Shown: positions 45,278 through 53,600 of the stretch, in pieces
Numbering within the stretch: position 1 is the first letter of the stretch
How the letters are laid out: each line of letters opens with the position of its first letter
From: Pseudomonadota bacterium
GTDB lineage: Bacteria; Pseudomonadota; Alphaproteobacteria; Acetobacterales; Acetobacteraceae
Direction of reading: 5' to 3'
NCBI GenBank assembly: GCA_021780035.1
Contig: JAJXZO010000144.1
Span: 1 to 53,996, forward strand
Length of the DNA stretch: 53,996 nucleotides
Notes under the pieces: model-generated
What the model saw: the letters and a program-made list of their open reading frames with translations, nothing else
Database searches by the model: none
Told to the model about the DNA's origin: nothing
Program-made: the position numbers and the translations under genes

Positions 45278-46282
45278 ATGAACCGGATCATCAATAATCC
45301 CGACCTCGTGGTGGAAGATGCGGTGCGCGGCTACCTGAAGGCGCACGCCGACCTGGTCGCGCCGACCGGCAATCCGCGCGTCATCCGCCACCATCTGGCG
45401 CCGCGCCAAGGCAAGGTGGGCGTGGTGACGGGCGGCGGTTCCGGCCACGAGCCGGCGTTCCTCGGCTACGTCGGCGACGGCATTCTCGATTCGGTGGCCA
45501 TCGGCGAGATCTTCTCCTCGCCCACGGCCAAGAGCTTCCACGACGCCTTCGTCGCCGCCGACGGCGGCCGCGGCGTCGCCTGCCTCTACGGCAACTACGC
45601 CGGCGACAACATGAACGTGAAGCTCGCGGTGAAGCAGGCGTCGGCGCATGGCCTCGTGGTGAAGACGGTGGTCGCCAACGACGACGTTCCCTCCGCTCCG
45701 GTGGCCGAGCGCGCCAAGCGCCGCGGCGTGGCCGGCGAGGTGCTGATGTGGAAGGTGGGCGGCGCGCGGGCAGCCGAGGGCGCCGACCTGGAGCAGGTGA
45801 TCGCCTCGGCGCAGAAGGCCATCGATTCAACGCGCAGCATCGGCATCGGGCTTTCCGCCTGCACCATTCCCGCCGTCGGCAAGCCGAACTTCTCCATCGA
45901 CAACGGCATGATGGAGGTGGGCATCGGCCACCATGGCGAGCCGGGAGTGAAGGTGAGCGCGATCTGCCCGGCGAGCGAGATGGCCGACCTGATGCTGGAG
46001 CACGTGCTGCCCGATCTGCCGTTCGCCGCCGGCGACGACCTTGCGGTGCTGGTCTCGGGGCTCGGTGCCACGCCGATCATGGAGCTTTACATCCTCTACG
46101 ACCGCATCAGCGAAGTTCTGGGAGGCAAGGGGATGAAGGTGCGCCACCCGTTCATCGGCAACTATTTCACCTCGCTCGAAATGATGGGCGTCACGCTCAC
46201 CATCATGCGGCTCGATGCCGAACTCGACCGACTGGTGGCGGCACCCGCGCGGTCGCTCGGGCTGACGAAGGTCGTGTCGTGA
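45278..46282 (+). CDS. dhaK: DhaK-type kinase subunit, pair B
   Basis: A 334-residue DhaK paralogue. It has Gly-Gly-Gly-Ser-Gly-His-Glu-Pro (His57), Asn-Tyr-Ala-Gly-Asp-Asn-Met-Asn (Asp110) and covalent His219 in Gly-His-His-Gly-Glu-Pro-Gly. The pocket loop is the canonical His-Glu-Pro. Overall it is only moderately similar to pair A, so the two pairs are not a recent duplication and probably prefer different ketoses. It is followed by its own dhaL, with start and stop overlapping. Confidence 0.92.
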   Translation: MNRIINNPDLVVEDAVRGYLKAHADLVAPTGNPRVIRHHLAPRQGKVGVVTGGGSGHEPAFLGYVGDGILDSVAIGEIFSSPTAKSFHDAFVAADGGRGVACLYGNYAGDNMNVKLAVKQASAHGLVVKTVVANDDVPSAPVAERAKRRGVAGEVLMWKVGGARAAEGADLEQVIASAQKAIDSTRSIGIGLSACTIPAVGKPNFSIDNGMMEVGIGHHGEPGVKVSAICPASEMADLMLEHVLPDLPFAAGDDLAVLVSGLGATPIMELYILYDRISEVLGGKGMKVRHPFIGNYFTSLEMMGVTLTIMRLDAELDRLVAAPARSLGLTKVVS

Positions 46283-46923
46283 GAGGCGTCGTCCTGGCCG
46301 ACGCGGGCGGCGTCGTGGTCGAAATGGTCGACGCGATCAACGCCAACCGCGCGAAGCTTTCGGAGATCGACGGCGCCATCGGCGACGGCGACCACGGCAT
46401 CAACATGAGCAAGGGCTTCACCCAGGCCGGTGCGGCGCTGGGCGACCCTCTGCCGCCGCTGCCGAAGGCGCTGCAGGTGCTGGCCGACGCGCTGTTCGAA
46501 GGCATCGGCGGCTCCATGGGGCCGCTCTACGGCTCGCTGTTCGGCGCCATGGCGGAGACGCTCGGCAGCGCCCCCGTGCTGGACGCGCCGCTCTGCGGGC
46601 GCATGCTGCGAGCGGGACTGGAGGGAGTCGAGGAGATCGGCTCGGCGAAGCCCGGCGACAAGACGCTGCTCGATTCTCTTGCTCCCGCCTGCGACGCCTT
46701 CGACGCTGCGATGGCCGCCGGCAGGCCGTTCGCGGAATGCCTGCGGGAGATGGCGGCGGCGGCGGAGAAGGGGCGCGATTCCACCCGCGACATGATCGCC
46801 CGCGTCGGCCGGGCTTCCCGGCTCGGCGAGCGCTCGCGCGGCGTGGTCGACGCCGGCGCGTCCTCCTGCTGCCTGATTCTGCAGACCATCGCCGCCGGGC
46901 TGGAAAAACGGCTTCAGGCCTGA
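46279..46923 (+). CDS. dhaL: DhaL-type kinase subunit, pair B
   Basis: A 214-residue subunit with the canonical metal loop Glu-Ile-Asp-Gly-Ala-Ile-Gly-Asp-Gly-Asp-His-Gly (Asp31, Asp36, Asp38, His39). Gly-Gly-Ser-Met-Gly-Pro-Leu-Tyr-Gly and Gly-Asp-Lys-Thr-Leu-Leu-Asp-Ser also match. It starts with GTG inside the dhaK stop (GTGA overlap), forcing coupled translation. The C-terminal helix ends Gly-Leu-Glu-Lys-Arg-Leu. The SDR follows after 125 bp on the same strand. Confidence 0.92.
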   Translation: MRGVVLADAGGVVVEMVDAINANRAKLSEIDGAIGDGDHGINMSKGFTQAGAALGDPLPPLPKALQVLADALFEGIGGSMGPLYGSLFGAMAETLGSAPVLDAPLCGRMLRAGLEGVEEIGSAKPGDKTLLDSLAPACDAFDAAMAAGRPFAECLREMAAAAEKGRDSTRDMIARVGRASRLGERSRGVVDAGASSCCLILQTIAAGLEKRLQA

Positions 46924-47048
46924 CGTGACTCTGTGACGGCGGGCCGGAGCTTCGCCGCCGCGTCCCCTGCATCCGGGCAGACGGATTACGACGCCCGCCA
47001 GGATTTCCGCTTCGGCCCGAACTGCCAACCGCTGAAGGAACAGCGAGA

Positions 47049-47813
47049 GTGAGCGCCTATAGTTTCGAAGAGGCCTTCGACATGACCGGGAAGGTGGTCC
47101 TGGTCACCGGCGGTGCGGGTGGCATCGGCGAGGCGATCGCCATGGCGTTCGCCGCGCGCGGCGCGCGCCTCGTGCTGGTCGGGCGCAGCGACAGGGTGAT
47201 GAAGCTTGCGGAGGCGCTGCCGGGCGCCGGGCATCTCGGCATCACCGCCGACATCTCCGTCCGCGGCGAGCCGGAACGGGCGATGGATCTGGTGCGCGAA
47301 CGCTGCGGCCGGCTCGACGTGCTGGTGAACAACGCCGGCATTTCCGCTCTCGAATGGGCGGAAAAATTCGACGACGACGACTGGGACCGCATCATGGCGG
47401 TAAACCTTTCCGGCGCATTCCGCATGGCGCGCGCGGCCTTCCCGCTGCTGCGCGACTCGGGCGGCGGGCGGATCGTCAACATGGCCTCCCAGGCGGCGAC
47501 GGTGGCGCTGGAGAAGCACGTCGCCTACTGCACGAGCAAGGCCGGCATGCTGGGCATGACCAACGTTCTCGCGGCGGAATGGGCGAAATACGGCATCGGC
47601 GTGGTGGCGATCTCGCCCACCGTGGTGGAGACGGAACTCGCCCGCTGGGCCTGGGCGGGCGAGGTGGGCGAGGCGATGAAGCGGAAAATTCCCATGGGCC
47701 GCTTCGCGCAGCCCGAGGAGATCGCCATGGCCGTCGTGTATCTCGCCTGCGGCGCCGCGAACATGATCACGGGCGCCAACCTGGTCATCGACGGAGGCTA
47801 CACGGTCATCTGA
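47049..47813 (+). CDS. SDR-family dehydrogenase (possible D-threitol/polyol dehydrogenase)
   Basis: A 254-residue classical short-chain dehydrogenase. The NAD(P) motif is Thr-Gly-Gly-Ala-Gly-Gly-Ile-Gly (20-27), with Asn-Asn-Ala-Gly (94-97), catalytic Ser147, Tyr160 and Lys164. No basic residue clearly sets NADP preference. The start is GTG at 47049; the ATG at 47082 would remove the first strand leader. Given two ketose kinases and an erythritol-type dehydrogenase in the same cluster, oxidation of a polyol to a ketose (as by D-threitol dehydrogenase of Mycobacterium) is a reasonable inference. Confidence 0.88.
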   Translation: MSAYSFEEAFDMTGKVVLVTGGAGGIGEAIAMAFAARGARLVLVGRSDRVMKLAEALPGAGHLGITADISVRGEPERAMDLVRERCGRLDVLVNNAGISALEWAEKFDDDDWDRIMAVNLSGAFRMARAAFPLLRDSGGGRIVNMASQAATVALEKHVAYCTSKAGMLGMTNVLAAEWAKYGIGVVAISPTVVETELARWAWAGEVGEAMKRKIPMGRFAQPEEIAMAVVYLACGAANMITGANLVIDGGYTVI

Positions 47814-47968
47814 CAAGGCGAACGGCAAATGAGGCTCGCGCCAGCCGGCGGGAATTCACAAGGAAGCCTCGGACTCTTACCGGTCCCGCAAGCGGCACCG
47901 GCAACTTTTCCCGATCAGGATGATCGCCTGCAACATCGGGTCCGCTCGCGGGCCGAAGGAGGAGGACA

Positions 47969-49075
47969 ATGAGCAGCACGATTGCGCGACCGAACCAGCT
48001 TCCGGAGACCATGCATGCCGTGGTCGCCTATGCGCCGCGCGACTACCGCTTCGAGACGGTGCCGGTGCCGCATGCCGGCCCGGATGACATCATCATCGAG
48101 GTCGAGGGCTGCGGCATCTGCGCCGGCGATTCGAAGGCCTACGAGGGGGCGCCCTCGTTCTGGGGCGACGGCAAGGACCAGCCGCGCTACATCAAGGCAC
48201 CGATGATCCCCGGCCACGAGTTCGTCGGCATCGCCGTCGAGCTTGGCGAAAACGTCGCGCGCAAGGGCGAGTTCAGGCTCGGCGAGCGGCTGATCTCGGA
48301 ACAGATCGTTCCGTGCGACGACTGCCGCTACTGCAAGAGCGGCCGCTACTGGATGTGCGAGCGCCACGACGTCTACGGCTTCCAGAACAACGTCAACGGC
48401 GCCATGGCGAAGTACATGCGCCTGCCGGCCACCTCGCGCACGCACAAGGTGCCGAACGAACTGCCGCTCAGCAAGGCGCTGCTGGTCGAGCCCTATGCCT
48501 GCTCGGTGCACGCGGTGAACCGCGGCAACATCCAGCTCGACGACTTCGTCGTCCTCGCCGGCGCGGGGCCGCTCGGGCTTGGCATGGTCGGCGCGGCCAG
48601 GCTGAAGAACCCGGCGAAACTCGTCGTGCTCGACACCAAACCGGAACGCCTGGAGATCGCCAAGCGCTTCGGCGCCGACCTGGTATTCAACCCGCTGAAG
48701 GACGACGTGGTCAAGATCGTCAAGGAAATGACGGGCGGCTACGGCTGCGACGTCTACATCGAGGCGACCGGCCACCCGCAGAGCGTGCTGCAGGGGTTGA
48801 ACATGGTGCGCAAGCTCGGCCGCTTCGTCGAGTTCAGCGTGTTCGGCCAGGAAGTGACGGCCGACTGGAGCATCATCAGCGACCGCAAGGAGCTTGATGT
48901 GCTCGGCTCCCATCTTGGGCCGTACTGCTATCCGTTCGTCATCGCCGCCATCGCCGACGGCAGGCTGCCGACGGAGGGCGTAGTGACGCACCAGCTGCCG
49001 CTTAAGGACTTCGAGAAGGGAATCGAAATGATGCACAAGGGGGAAGGATCGATCAAGATCGCACTGATTCCGTAA
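47969..49075 (+). CDS. zinc alcohol dehydrogenase, erythritol/L-threitol dehydrogenase-like
   Basis: A 368-residue medium-chain dehydrogenase. Catalytic zinc ligands are Cys51 (Gly-Ile-Cys-Ala-Gly-Asp) and His83-Glu84 (Gly-His-Glu-Phe-Val-Gly). The structural zinc lobe has Cys116, Cys119, Cys122 and Cys130. The Rossmann motif is Gly-Ala-Gly-Pro-Leu-Gly-Leu-Gly. Several blocks, such as Ser-Glu-Gln-Ile-Val-Pro-Cys, Asp-Trp-Ser-Ile-Ile-Ser-Asp and Leu-Gly-x-His-Leu-Gly-Pro-Tyr-Cys, match what I recall of mycobacterial EltD, which oxidises erythritol and L-threitol to L-erythrulose. AAGGAGGAGG precedes the ATG. It sits between the SDR and the ABC transporter. Confidence 0.88.
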   Translation: MSSTIARPNQLPETMHAVVAYAPRDYRFETVPVPHAGPDDIIIEVEGCGICAGDSKAYEGAPSFWGDGKDQPRYIKAPMIPGHEFVGIAVELGENVARKGEFRLGERLISEQIVPCDDCRYCKSGRYWMCERHDVYGFQNNVNGAMAKYMRLPATSRTHKVPNELPLSKALLVEPYACSVHAVNRGNIQLDDFVVLAGAGPLGLGMVGAARLKNPAKLVVLDTKPERLEIAKRFGADLVFNPLKDDVVKIVKEMTGGYGCDVYIEATGHPQSVLQGLNMVRKLGRFVEFSVFGQEVTADWSIISDRKELDVLGSHLGPYCYPFVIAAIADGRLPTEGVVTHQLPLKDFEKGIEMMHKGEGSIKIALIP

Positions 49076-49194
49076 CTATCCGGCGGCGGACCGGCGCGGG
49101 CAATCCCGCTGCCGGCCGCCGCCCGGCTTCACACGTGCCCCCGAGCGGAAGCGGCCGCGGGGGATCAAACCGAAAATCCGCGGGAGAGGGTTCA

Positions 49195-50634
49195 ATGAAA
49201 GACAAAGCCACGAGTTTGTTCGAGGATTTCGCCGCCGGACGCCTGTGCCGTCGCGATCTCATCCGGGGCGCCGCCAAGCTCGGCATCGGCAGTGCCGCCG
49301 CCAGCATCATGCTGAACAGCGTGCAGACACAGGCGATGGCGGCCAACTGGGACTGGATGAAATTCAAGGGCAAGAGCATCAAGCTGCTGCTCAACAAGCA
49401 TCCCTACACCGACGCGATGCTCGCCAACCTCGATCATTTCAAGAAAATGACGGGGATGAATGTCACCTACGACGTGTTCCCCGAGGATGTTTATTTCGAT
49501 AAGGTGACGACAGCGCTTTCCAGCAAGTCCACGGCGTACGACGTGTTCATGTCGGGCGCCTACCAGACCTGGCAGTACGGCCCGGCCGGCTGGCTCGTCG
49601 ACCTCAACGAGTTCATCCACGATCCGGCCGCGAACTCTCCGGACTTCAACGTGAAGGACTTCCTGCCGAATCTGCTCGCTTCCGACTCGTGGTCCGGCGT
49701 TCCCGGCGAACCCCTCGGCGGCAAGGGCGCCAAGCAGTGGGCCATGCCGTGGGGCTTCGAGCTGAACTCCATCAGCTACAACAAGAAGATGTTCGCCGAG
49801 GCGAAGCTCGAGCCGCCGATGAATCTGCCCGACCTGATCGTGAAGGCCGAGAAGCTGCAAAAGGATATCAAGGGCATCTACGGCATCGGCGTGCGCGGTA
49901 GCCGCAGCTGGGCAACCATCCATCCGGGCTATCTCTCGGGGCTGGTGAGCTACGGCGGCTCCGATTTCGACGTGGTGAACGGCAAGCTGAAGGCGGCGAT
50001 GAACAGCCCGCAGGCGAAGAAGTTCACCAAGTTGTGGATCGAGATGATCCAGAAGGCCGGCCCGCGCAACTGGACCAACTACACCTGGTACGAGGTGGGG
50101 AACGACCTCGGCGCCGGCGCCTCGGCGATGATCTTCGACGCCGACATCCTGGGCTTCTTCCAGCAGGCCGGGTCCAAGCAGTCCGGCAATATCGGCTTCC
50201 ACGCCTTCGCCGCCAACCCTGAGAAGAAGGCGCCAACGCCGAACGTGTGGATCTGGTCGCTGGCGATGAGCGCGTTCTCCGCCAACAAGCCGGCGTCGTG
50301 GATGTTCCTGCAGTGGGCCGCGGGCGCCGAGCAGTGCCTGTATGGCGCCACCAAGGCCAGCCAAGTCGACCCGGTGCGGCAGTCGATTTGGAACGACAAG
50401 GACTTCCAGTCTCGCCTGAACGCGAAGTATCCGGGCTACCTCGAGCAGTACCAGGCTTCAGCGCCGGGCTCGAAGATCTACTTTACGCCGCAGCCGCTGT
50501 TCTTCAACCTCACCACGGACTGGGCCGCCGCGCTGCAGGAGATGTACGCGAAGCAGGTGCCGGTGGACGAAGGACTCGACAAGCTCGCCGAGCGTGTGCA
50601 GAGCCAGCTGCGCGACGCGGGTATCGCCGACTGA
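49195..50634 (+). CDS. ABC transporter polyol/sugar-binding protein
   Basis: A 479-residue family 1 solute-binding protein with a Tat-like N-terminus: Leu-Cys-Arg-Arg-Asp-Leu-Ile-Arg-Gly (about 17-25) and a hydrophobic stretch ending near Ala-Met-Ala-Ala (about 44). The mature part has Ala-Tyr-Asp-Val-Phe-Met-Ser-Gly-Ala-Tyr-Gln-Thr and Trp-Gly-Phe-Glu-Leu-Asn-Ser-Ile-Ser-Tyr-Asn-Lys, typical of CUT1 receptors. GGGAGAGGG precedes the ATG. It is not closely similar to the tandem pair at 21971-24706. It probably captures the polyol used by the adjacent dehydrogenases. Confidence 0.92.
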   Translation: MKDKATSLFEDFAAGRLCRRDLIRGAAKLGIGSAAASIMLNSVQTQAMAANWDWMKFKGKSIKLLLNKHPYTDAMLANLDHFKKMTGMNVTYDVFPEDVYFDKVTTALSSKSTAYDVFMSGAYQTWQYGPAGWLVDLNEFIHDPAANSPDFNVKDFLPNLLASDSWSGVPGEPLGGKGAKQWAMPWGFELNSISYNKKMFAEAKLEPPMNLPDLIVKAEKLQKDIKGIYGIGVRGSRSWATIHPGYLSGLVSYGGSDFDVVNGKLKAAMNSPQAKKFTKLWIEMIQKAGPRNWTNYTWYEVGNDLGAGASAMIFDADILGFFQQAGSKQSGNIGFHAFAANPEKKAPTPNVWIWSLAMSAFSANKPASWMFLQWAAGAEQCLYGATKASQVDPVRQSIWNDKDFQSRLNAKYPGYLEQYQASAPGSKIYFTPQPLFFNLTTDWAAALQEMYAKQVPVDEGLDKLAERVQSQLRDAGIAD

Positions 50635-50650
50635 TCCGACTTACCTTCGA

Positions 50651-50674
50651 CGGGGGTGCCGCGAGGCGCCCCCG
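50651..50674 (+). other. GC stem-loop with GNRA tetraloop after the binding-protein gene
   Basis: CGGGGGTGCC, loop GCGA, GGCGCCCCCG: a 10-bp stem with one T-G pair and a GNRA loop, 17 bp past the stop. No T-run follows. It is likely to stabilise the binding-protein message relative to the permeases. Confidence 0.5.
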
Positions 50675-50690
50675 CCCTTCCGCTTGATGG

Positions 50691-51641
50691 ATGTGTGACG
50701 CCATGCCCAACCCGGCTGCGGCCACAATGGCCGTTTCCCACGCCAAACGCCGCAGCGGCGCGCGCATGGCGCGCATCTTGCCGTATCTGCTCAGCCTGCC
50801 GGCGCTGCTGACCTGCATCGGCATCCTGGTTCCCTTCTTCTCAGCCGTGTATTATGCGCTGCAGCGTTACAATCTGGCCTTTCCCGCGGGGAGGAAGTTC
50901 ATCTGGCTGGACAATTTCGTCCAGCTGTTCCTCAGCGGCGAGTTCTGGCACACCATCACCATCTCGCTTCTCTATACGGCGCTGACCGTCGGCCTCGAGA
51001 TGCTGCTGGGGCTGGCCATCGCGCTGCTGCTGTGGCGGCGCAGCTTCGTCACCAATCTGCTCAGCGTGGCGCTGATCCTGCCGCTGATGGTCGCACCCGA
51101 GATCGCCAGCCTGATGTGGAAGCTGATGACGAACGCCAATTTCGGCATCCTCAGCTACTTCGTCTCGGTGATCGGCATCCACGACTTCCGATGGGCCTCG
51201 GCGCCGCAGAGCGCGCTGTTCACCGTCGTGCTGGTGGACATGTGGGTGTACACGCCCTTCATCAGCATCCTGCTGCTCGCCGGCTTGCGCGGCCTGCCGC
51301 GCCAGCCGTTCGAGGCCGCCGAACTCGACGGCGTGCCCACGAGCTTCGTGTTCTTCCGCATCATGCTGCCGATGCTGCTGCCCTACATGCTCACCGCCGG
51401 CCTGTTCCGCATGCTCGACTCCATCCAGCAGTTCGACATCATCTACGCCATGACTCAGGGCGGCCCCGGCAACACGCTGATGGTGTTCCAGATCCAAGCT
51501 TACTTGCAGGCCTTCACCTTCACCAATATCGGTCGCGCCTCGGCGATCCTTGTGGTGCTGTGGGCAATCACCTTCGCGCTCAGCAAGGTCTTCATGAAGA
51601 ACTGGCTGCGCCTGCGCGAGCGGGCCCACGGCCTCGCGTGA
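50691..51641 (+). CDS. CUT1 ABC transporter permease (first)
   Basis: A 316-residue permease with six membrane helices; the EAA loop is Glu-Ala-Ala-Glu-Leu-Asp-Gly-Val-Pro (about 206). Early blocks are Pro-Tyr-Leu-Leu-Ser-Leu-Pro-Ala and Gly-Gly-Pro-Gly-Asn-Thr-Leu late. The start is not certain: in-frame ATGs at 50691, 50703 and 50727 all lack a strong ribosome-binding site, and the hydrophobic part begins after all three. The gene ends 13 bp before the second permease. Confidence 0.92.
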   Translation: MCDAMPNPAAATMAVSHAKRRSGARMARILPYLLSLPALLTCIGILVPFFSAVYYALQRYNLAFPAGRKFIWLDNFVQLFLSGEFWHTITISLLYTALTVGLEMLLGLAIALLLWRRSFVTNLLSVALILPLMVAPEIASLMWKLMTNANFGILSYFVSVIGIHDFRWASAPQSALFTVVLVDMWVYTPFISILLLAGLRGLPRQPFEAAELDGVPTSFVFFRIMLPMLLPYMLTAGLFRMLDSIQQFDIIYAMTQGGPGNTLMVFQIQAYLQAFTFTNIGRASAILVVLWAITFALSKVFMKNWLRLRERAHGLA

Positions 51642-51654
51642 GAGGAGAGAAACC

Positions 51655-52500
51655 ATGCAAGGCAAATCCGTCCTCCGCGCCGTGTCCTTGGTGCTGATCG
51701 GGCTGTTCTTCCTGTTCCCGCTGTTCTGGGTTTTCCTGATGTCGTTCATGACGAATGCCGACATTCTGCGGAACCCGCCGAGCGTGATCTTCTCGCCGAC
51801 GCTGCACAACTACGGCGCGCTGATCTCCGGCAACCTCGGCACGGTGGTCGGCACCCAGAAGATCGACTACATGCTGAACCTGTTCAACAGCTTCGTGCTG
51901 AGCTCGGGCTCGGTGATCTTGTCGCTCATCCTCGGCGTGCCCGCGGCCTACGCCTTCGCCCGCTTCAAGTTCCGGCTCGGCGAAGACATGGCCTTCACGC
52001 TGCTCAGCTTCCGCTTCGCGCCGCCGCTGCTCGTGCTGCTGCCGCTGCTCATCTACTTCCAGCAGATGGGCCTCTACGACACTTACTTCGGACTGATCTG
52101 GGTGTACCAGCTCATCACCCTGCCGCTGGTGCTGTGGATCGTGCGCGGCTATTTCGAGGACGTGAGCGAGGACATCGAGCTTGCCTACCGGCTCGACGGC
52201 CACAGCTGGCTGCAGACGTTTCTGCGCATCTCCATCCCGCTGGCGCGGCCCGGAATCGCCGCGGCGGCGCTGCTCTCCTTCATCTTCGCCTGGAACAACT
52301 TCATCTTTGCCCTCATTCTTGGCTCCTCCTCGGTGCAGCCGGTGACCGTGGGCGCGCTCGCCTTCATCACCGCGTCCGGCATCGAGTACGGGCAGATCGC
52401 GGCGGCTTTGGTGCTCTCCATCGTGCCCACGCTCATTCTTGCGCTGTTCACCCAGCGCTATCTCGTCGAGGGCCTGAGCCTCGGCGCCATCAAGGGCTGA
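51655..52500 (+). CDS. CUT1 ABC transporter permease (second, MalG-like)
   Basis: A 281-residue six-helix permease. The EAA loop reads Asp-Ile-Glu-Leu-Ala-Tyr-Arg-Leu-Asp-Gly (about 178-187), a variant of the common Glu-Ala-Ala-x-x-Asp-Gly with polar residues at the ATPase contact. GAGGAGAG precedes the ATG. The polar loop is noteworthy because the partner ATPases are also unusual. The ATPase gene follows 11 bp after the stop. Confidence 0.92.
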   Translation: MQGKSVLRAVSLVLIGLFFLFPLFWVFLMSFMTNADILRNPPSVIFSPTLHNYGALISGNLGTVVGTQKIDYMLNLFNSFVLSSGSVILSLILGVPAAYAFARFKFRLGEDMAFTLLSFRFAPPLLVLLPLLIYFQQMGLYDTYFGLIWVYQLITLPLVLWIVRGYFEDVSEDIELAYRLDGHSWLQTFLRISIPLARPGIAAAALLSFIFAWNNFIFALILGSSSVQPVTVGALAFITASGIEYGQIAAALVLSIVPTLILALFTQRYLVEGLSLGAIKG

Positions 52501-52511
52501 GGGAGATACCG

Positions 52512-53594
52512 ATGGCATTTCTCGAGATCACCGGCCTGAACAAGGCATTCAAGGGCCACGCGATCATCCGCGACCTTTCGGTCGCGGTCGAGAAGGGCGA
52601 GTTCCTCGTCGTGTTCGGCCAGTCCGGCAGCGGCAAGACGGTGTTGCTGCGGCTCATCGCCGGCATGCTGCAGGCGGACGCCGGCGACGTCCGCCTCGAC
52701 GGGCAGTCCCTGCTCGGCGTCAACCCGGAATACCGCGATATCGGCATGGCGTTCCAGAACTACGCCCTCTATCCGCACATGACCGCCTTCGAGAACATCG
52801 CGAGCCCGCTGCGCTCGCGGAACGTGCCCGAGGACGAGGTGCAGAAGCGTGTGCACGACACGGCACGGCTGCTGCGCATCGACCACGTCATCGACCACCT
52901 GCCACGGGCGCTATCGCAGGGGCAGAAGCAGCGCACCGCGCTGGGGCGCAGCCTGGTCGGGCGGCCCGCCGTGCTGCTCCTCGACGACCCGCTCCGCAAC
53001 GTGGACGCGAAGATCCGCTATGAAATGCGCCTGGAACTGCCGCGGCTTCTTCGCAGCTTCGAGTCGACGGTGATCTACGTCACCCAGGACTACAAGGAGG
53101 CGATGGCGCTCGGCGACCGCATCGCCGTGCTGGTGGACGGCACCTTCCAGCAGGTGGCGAGCCCGCACGCGGTCTACGACGCGCCGAACAACACCCGCAT
53201 CGCCCGGCTGTTCGGCGACCCGCCGATCAACCTGCTTTCGGTGCGCCCCGCCGGCACCGCCCACGGGCTGACCATGCGCATCGCCGACACCATGGTGGCC
53301 CTGCCGCAGACCGACGAGGCGCTGGTCGGGCGGGAGTGCATGCTCGGCATCCGCTCGGAGAACGTCGGCGTCTCGCTCGAGTCGACATCGGGCATCCCGG
53401 TGACGATCGACGCCATCACGCCGCTCAACAACCGCCTGGTGATGCTGCTGCGCTGCACCGACGGCACCGAGGTTTTCGCGAGCTGTCCGCAGGGAGGGCC
53501 GCTTGAGGGATTGCGCGGGCGGCACCAGGCGTGGGCGGATTTCGATCTCGCGCACGCCTTGTTCTTCGACACCAACGACGGCGCGAGGCTCTGA
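52512..53594 (+). CDS. ABC ATPase with degraded catalytic motifs (GlpS-like)
   Basis: A 360-residue CUT1-type ATPase. Walker A Gly-Gln-Ser-Gly-Ser-Gly-Lys-Thr (36-43) and Q-loop Gln82 are intact. The signature is Leu-Ser-Gln-Gly-Gln (134-138), the catalytic Glu after Walker B is Asp159 (Leu-Asp-Asp-Pro) and the switch His is Gln192 (Val-Thr-Gln-Asp). A TOBE-like domain follows. It probably binds ATP but hydrolyses it poorly, and should pair with the second ATPase downstream. Glycerol ABC systems of rhizobia (GlpS/GlpT) are a known case of two ATPases with one odd partner. Confidence 0.9.
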   Translation: MAFLEITGLNKAFKGHAIIRDLSVAVEKGEFLVVFGQSGSGKTVLLRLIAGMLQADAGDVRLDGQSLLGVNPEYRDIGMAFQNYALYPHMTAFENIASPLRSRNVPEDEVQKRVHDTARLLRIDHVIDHLPRALSQGQKQRTALGRSLVGRPAVLLLDDPLRNVDAKIRYEMRLELPRLLRSFESTVIYVTQDYKEAMALGDRIAVLVDGTFQQVASPHAVYDAPNNTRIARLFGDPPINLLSVRPAGTAHGLTMRIADTMVALPQTDEALVGRECMLGIRSENVGVSLESTSGIPVTIDAITPLNNRLVMLLRCTDGTEVFASCPQGGPLEGLRGRHQAWADFDLAHALFFDTNDGARL

Positions 53595-53600
53595 GACACC

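Noticed and set aside
46933-47052. 39-codon frame whose stop overlaps the SDR start (GTGA)
   Set aside because: It is in the same frame as dhaL pair B after its stop, has ordinary low-information sequence and no ribosome-binding site. Such overlaps are expected by chance in GC-rich DNA.
47829-47972. 47-codon frame whose stop overlaps the start of the erythritol-type dehydrogenase
   Set aside because: The product is Gly/Pro/Ala/Arg-rich without a recognisable motif, and its last codons are made of the dehydrogenase ribosome-binding site. A leader peptide is possible but unsupported.
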